Origin: an uncultured Chloroflexota bacterium
GTDB lineage: Bacteria; Chloroflexota; Anaerolineae; B4-G1; DUEL01
Reading direction: 5' to 3'
Assembly: GCA_937138275.1 (NCBI GenBank)
Contig: CAKZOY010000304.1
Span: 1-5,026 of the forward strand
DNA length: 5,026 nt
Shown one piece after another: positions 4,892-5,026 of the stretch (its first letter is position 1; the number at the start of each line of letters is the position of its first letter). The position numbers were made by a program, and so were the translations under genes. The notes under the pieces are model-generated. The model was given only the letters and a program-made list of their open reading frames with translations, searched no databases and was not told the DNA's origin.

Positions 4892-4932
4892 GGCGGGCAA
4901 AGGACTCATAGCAGACAGTTTTGCCGCCCGCC
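4892..4932. repeat. Inverted repeat upstream of the lipoprotein gene
   Basis: GGCGGGCAAA (4892-4901) and TTTTGCCGCCCGCC (4919-4932) pair with a three-base bulge around about 17 bp. It lies 31 bp upstream of the lipoprotein start, so it would fall in the leader or promoter and could be an operator or a leader hairpin. No convincing sigma70 promoter was found here. Confidence 0.5.
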
Positions 4933-4978
4933 ATAAAGGTAACTGTTCAACTAGCCACCTGACACTTTCGGCTCATAT

Positions 4979-5004
4979 CCAGACCTCGTGCAGGCAGGGT
5001 CTGG
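4979..5004. repeat. Inverted repeat CCAGACC / GGTCTGG
   Basis: Perfect 7-bp arms lie around a 12-bp interior near the window edge. No T tract follows in the window, so a terminator for a gene outside is not supported. Confidence 0.45.
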
Positions 5005-5026
5005 CCTCTAACGCCCCCTCATCCCC

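Overview
The window looks like a chromosomal segment of a GC-rich bacterium, most likely Chloroflexota (Anaerolineae-like). This is inferred from three things: a secreted lipoprotein of the Asp-Asn-Phe / Gly-Val-Ile-Cys beta-sandwich type that is frequent in that phylum, an intergenic region full of GC-rich palindromes and heptamer tandem repeats, and a SigA-sized primary-type sigma factor. No taxonomic marker gene is present, so the assignment is tentative.

Layout. Positions 1-60 are a heptamer-based tandem repeat that runs into the 3' end of a minus-strand gene (44-1171) for a DUF362 protein with a C-terminal 2x[4Fe-4S] ferredoxin module. Positions 1172-1427 are a divergent control region. 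It holds a sigma70-type promoter facing the DUF362 gene (1210-1238), one facing right (1267-1295), and, in the rightward leader, a long inverted repeat followed by seven T residues (1332-1416) that looks like an attenuator or a small palindromic insertion. The rightward unit is a DUF177/YceD-type Cys-rich protein (1428-1925), then 8 nt later a 378-aa RpoD/SigA-like sigma factor (1934-3070), closed by a strong intrinsic terminator (3083-3120).

Positions 3127-4203 (about 1.1 kb) carry no credible gene but are dense in palindromes. There is a GC-rich hairpin (3178-3219), a roughly 425-bp MITE-like element with imperfect ~60-bp terminal inverted repeats enclosing three large hairpins (3265-3689), and a run of at least eight short palindromes whose arms differ but whose centres are T/A-rich, several being TTTSAAA-like (3814-4154). 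A minus-strand lipoprotein gene follows (4204-4860). The last 166 bases are its upstream region, with two further inverted repeats.

How it works together. The DUF177-sigma pair is probably one transcript, from a near-consensus promoter to the terminator. A terminator-like hairpin between that promoter and the first start codon suggests that sigma-factor synthesis may be controlled by premature termination. DUF177 genes usually precede rpmF (ribosomal protein L32); here the sigma gene takes that place, which would link a ribosome-biogenesis-associated protein with transcription initiation. The DUF362 gene and the lipoprotein gene show no functional link to the pair. No CRISPR array, tRNA, rRNA or transposase gene was seen.
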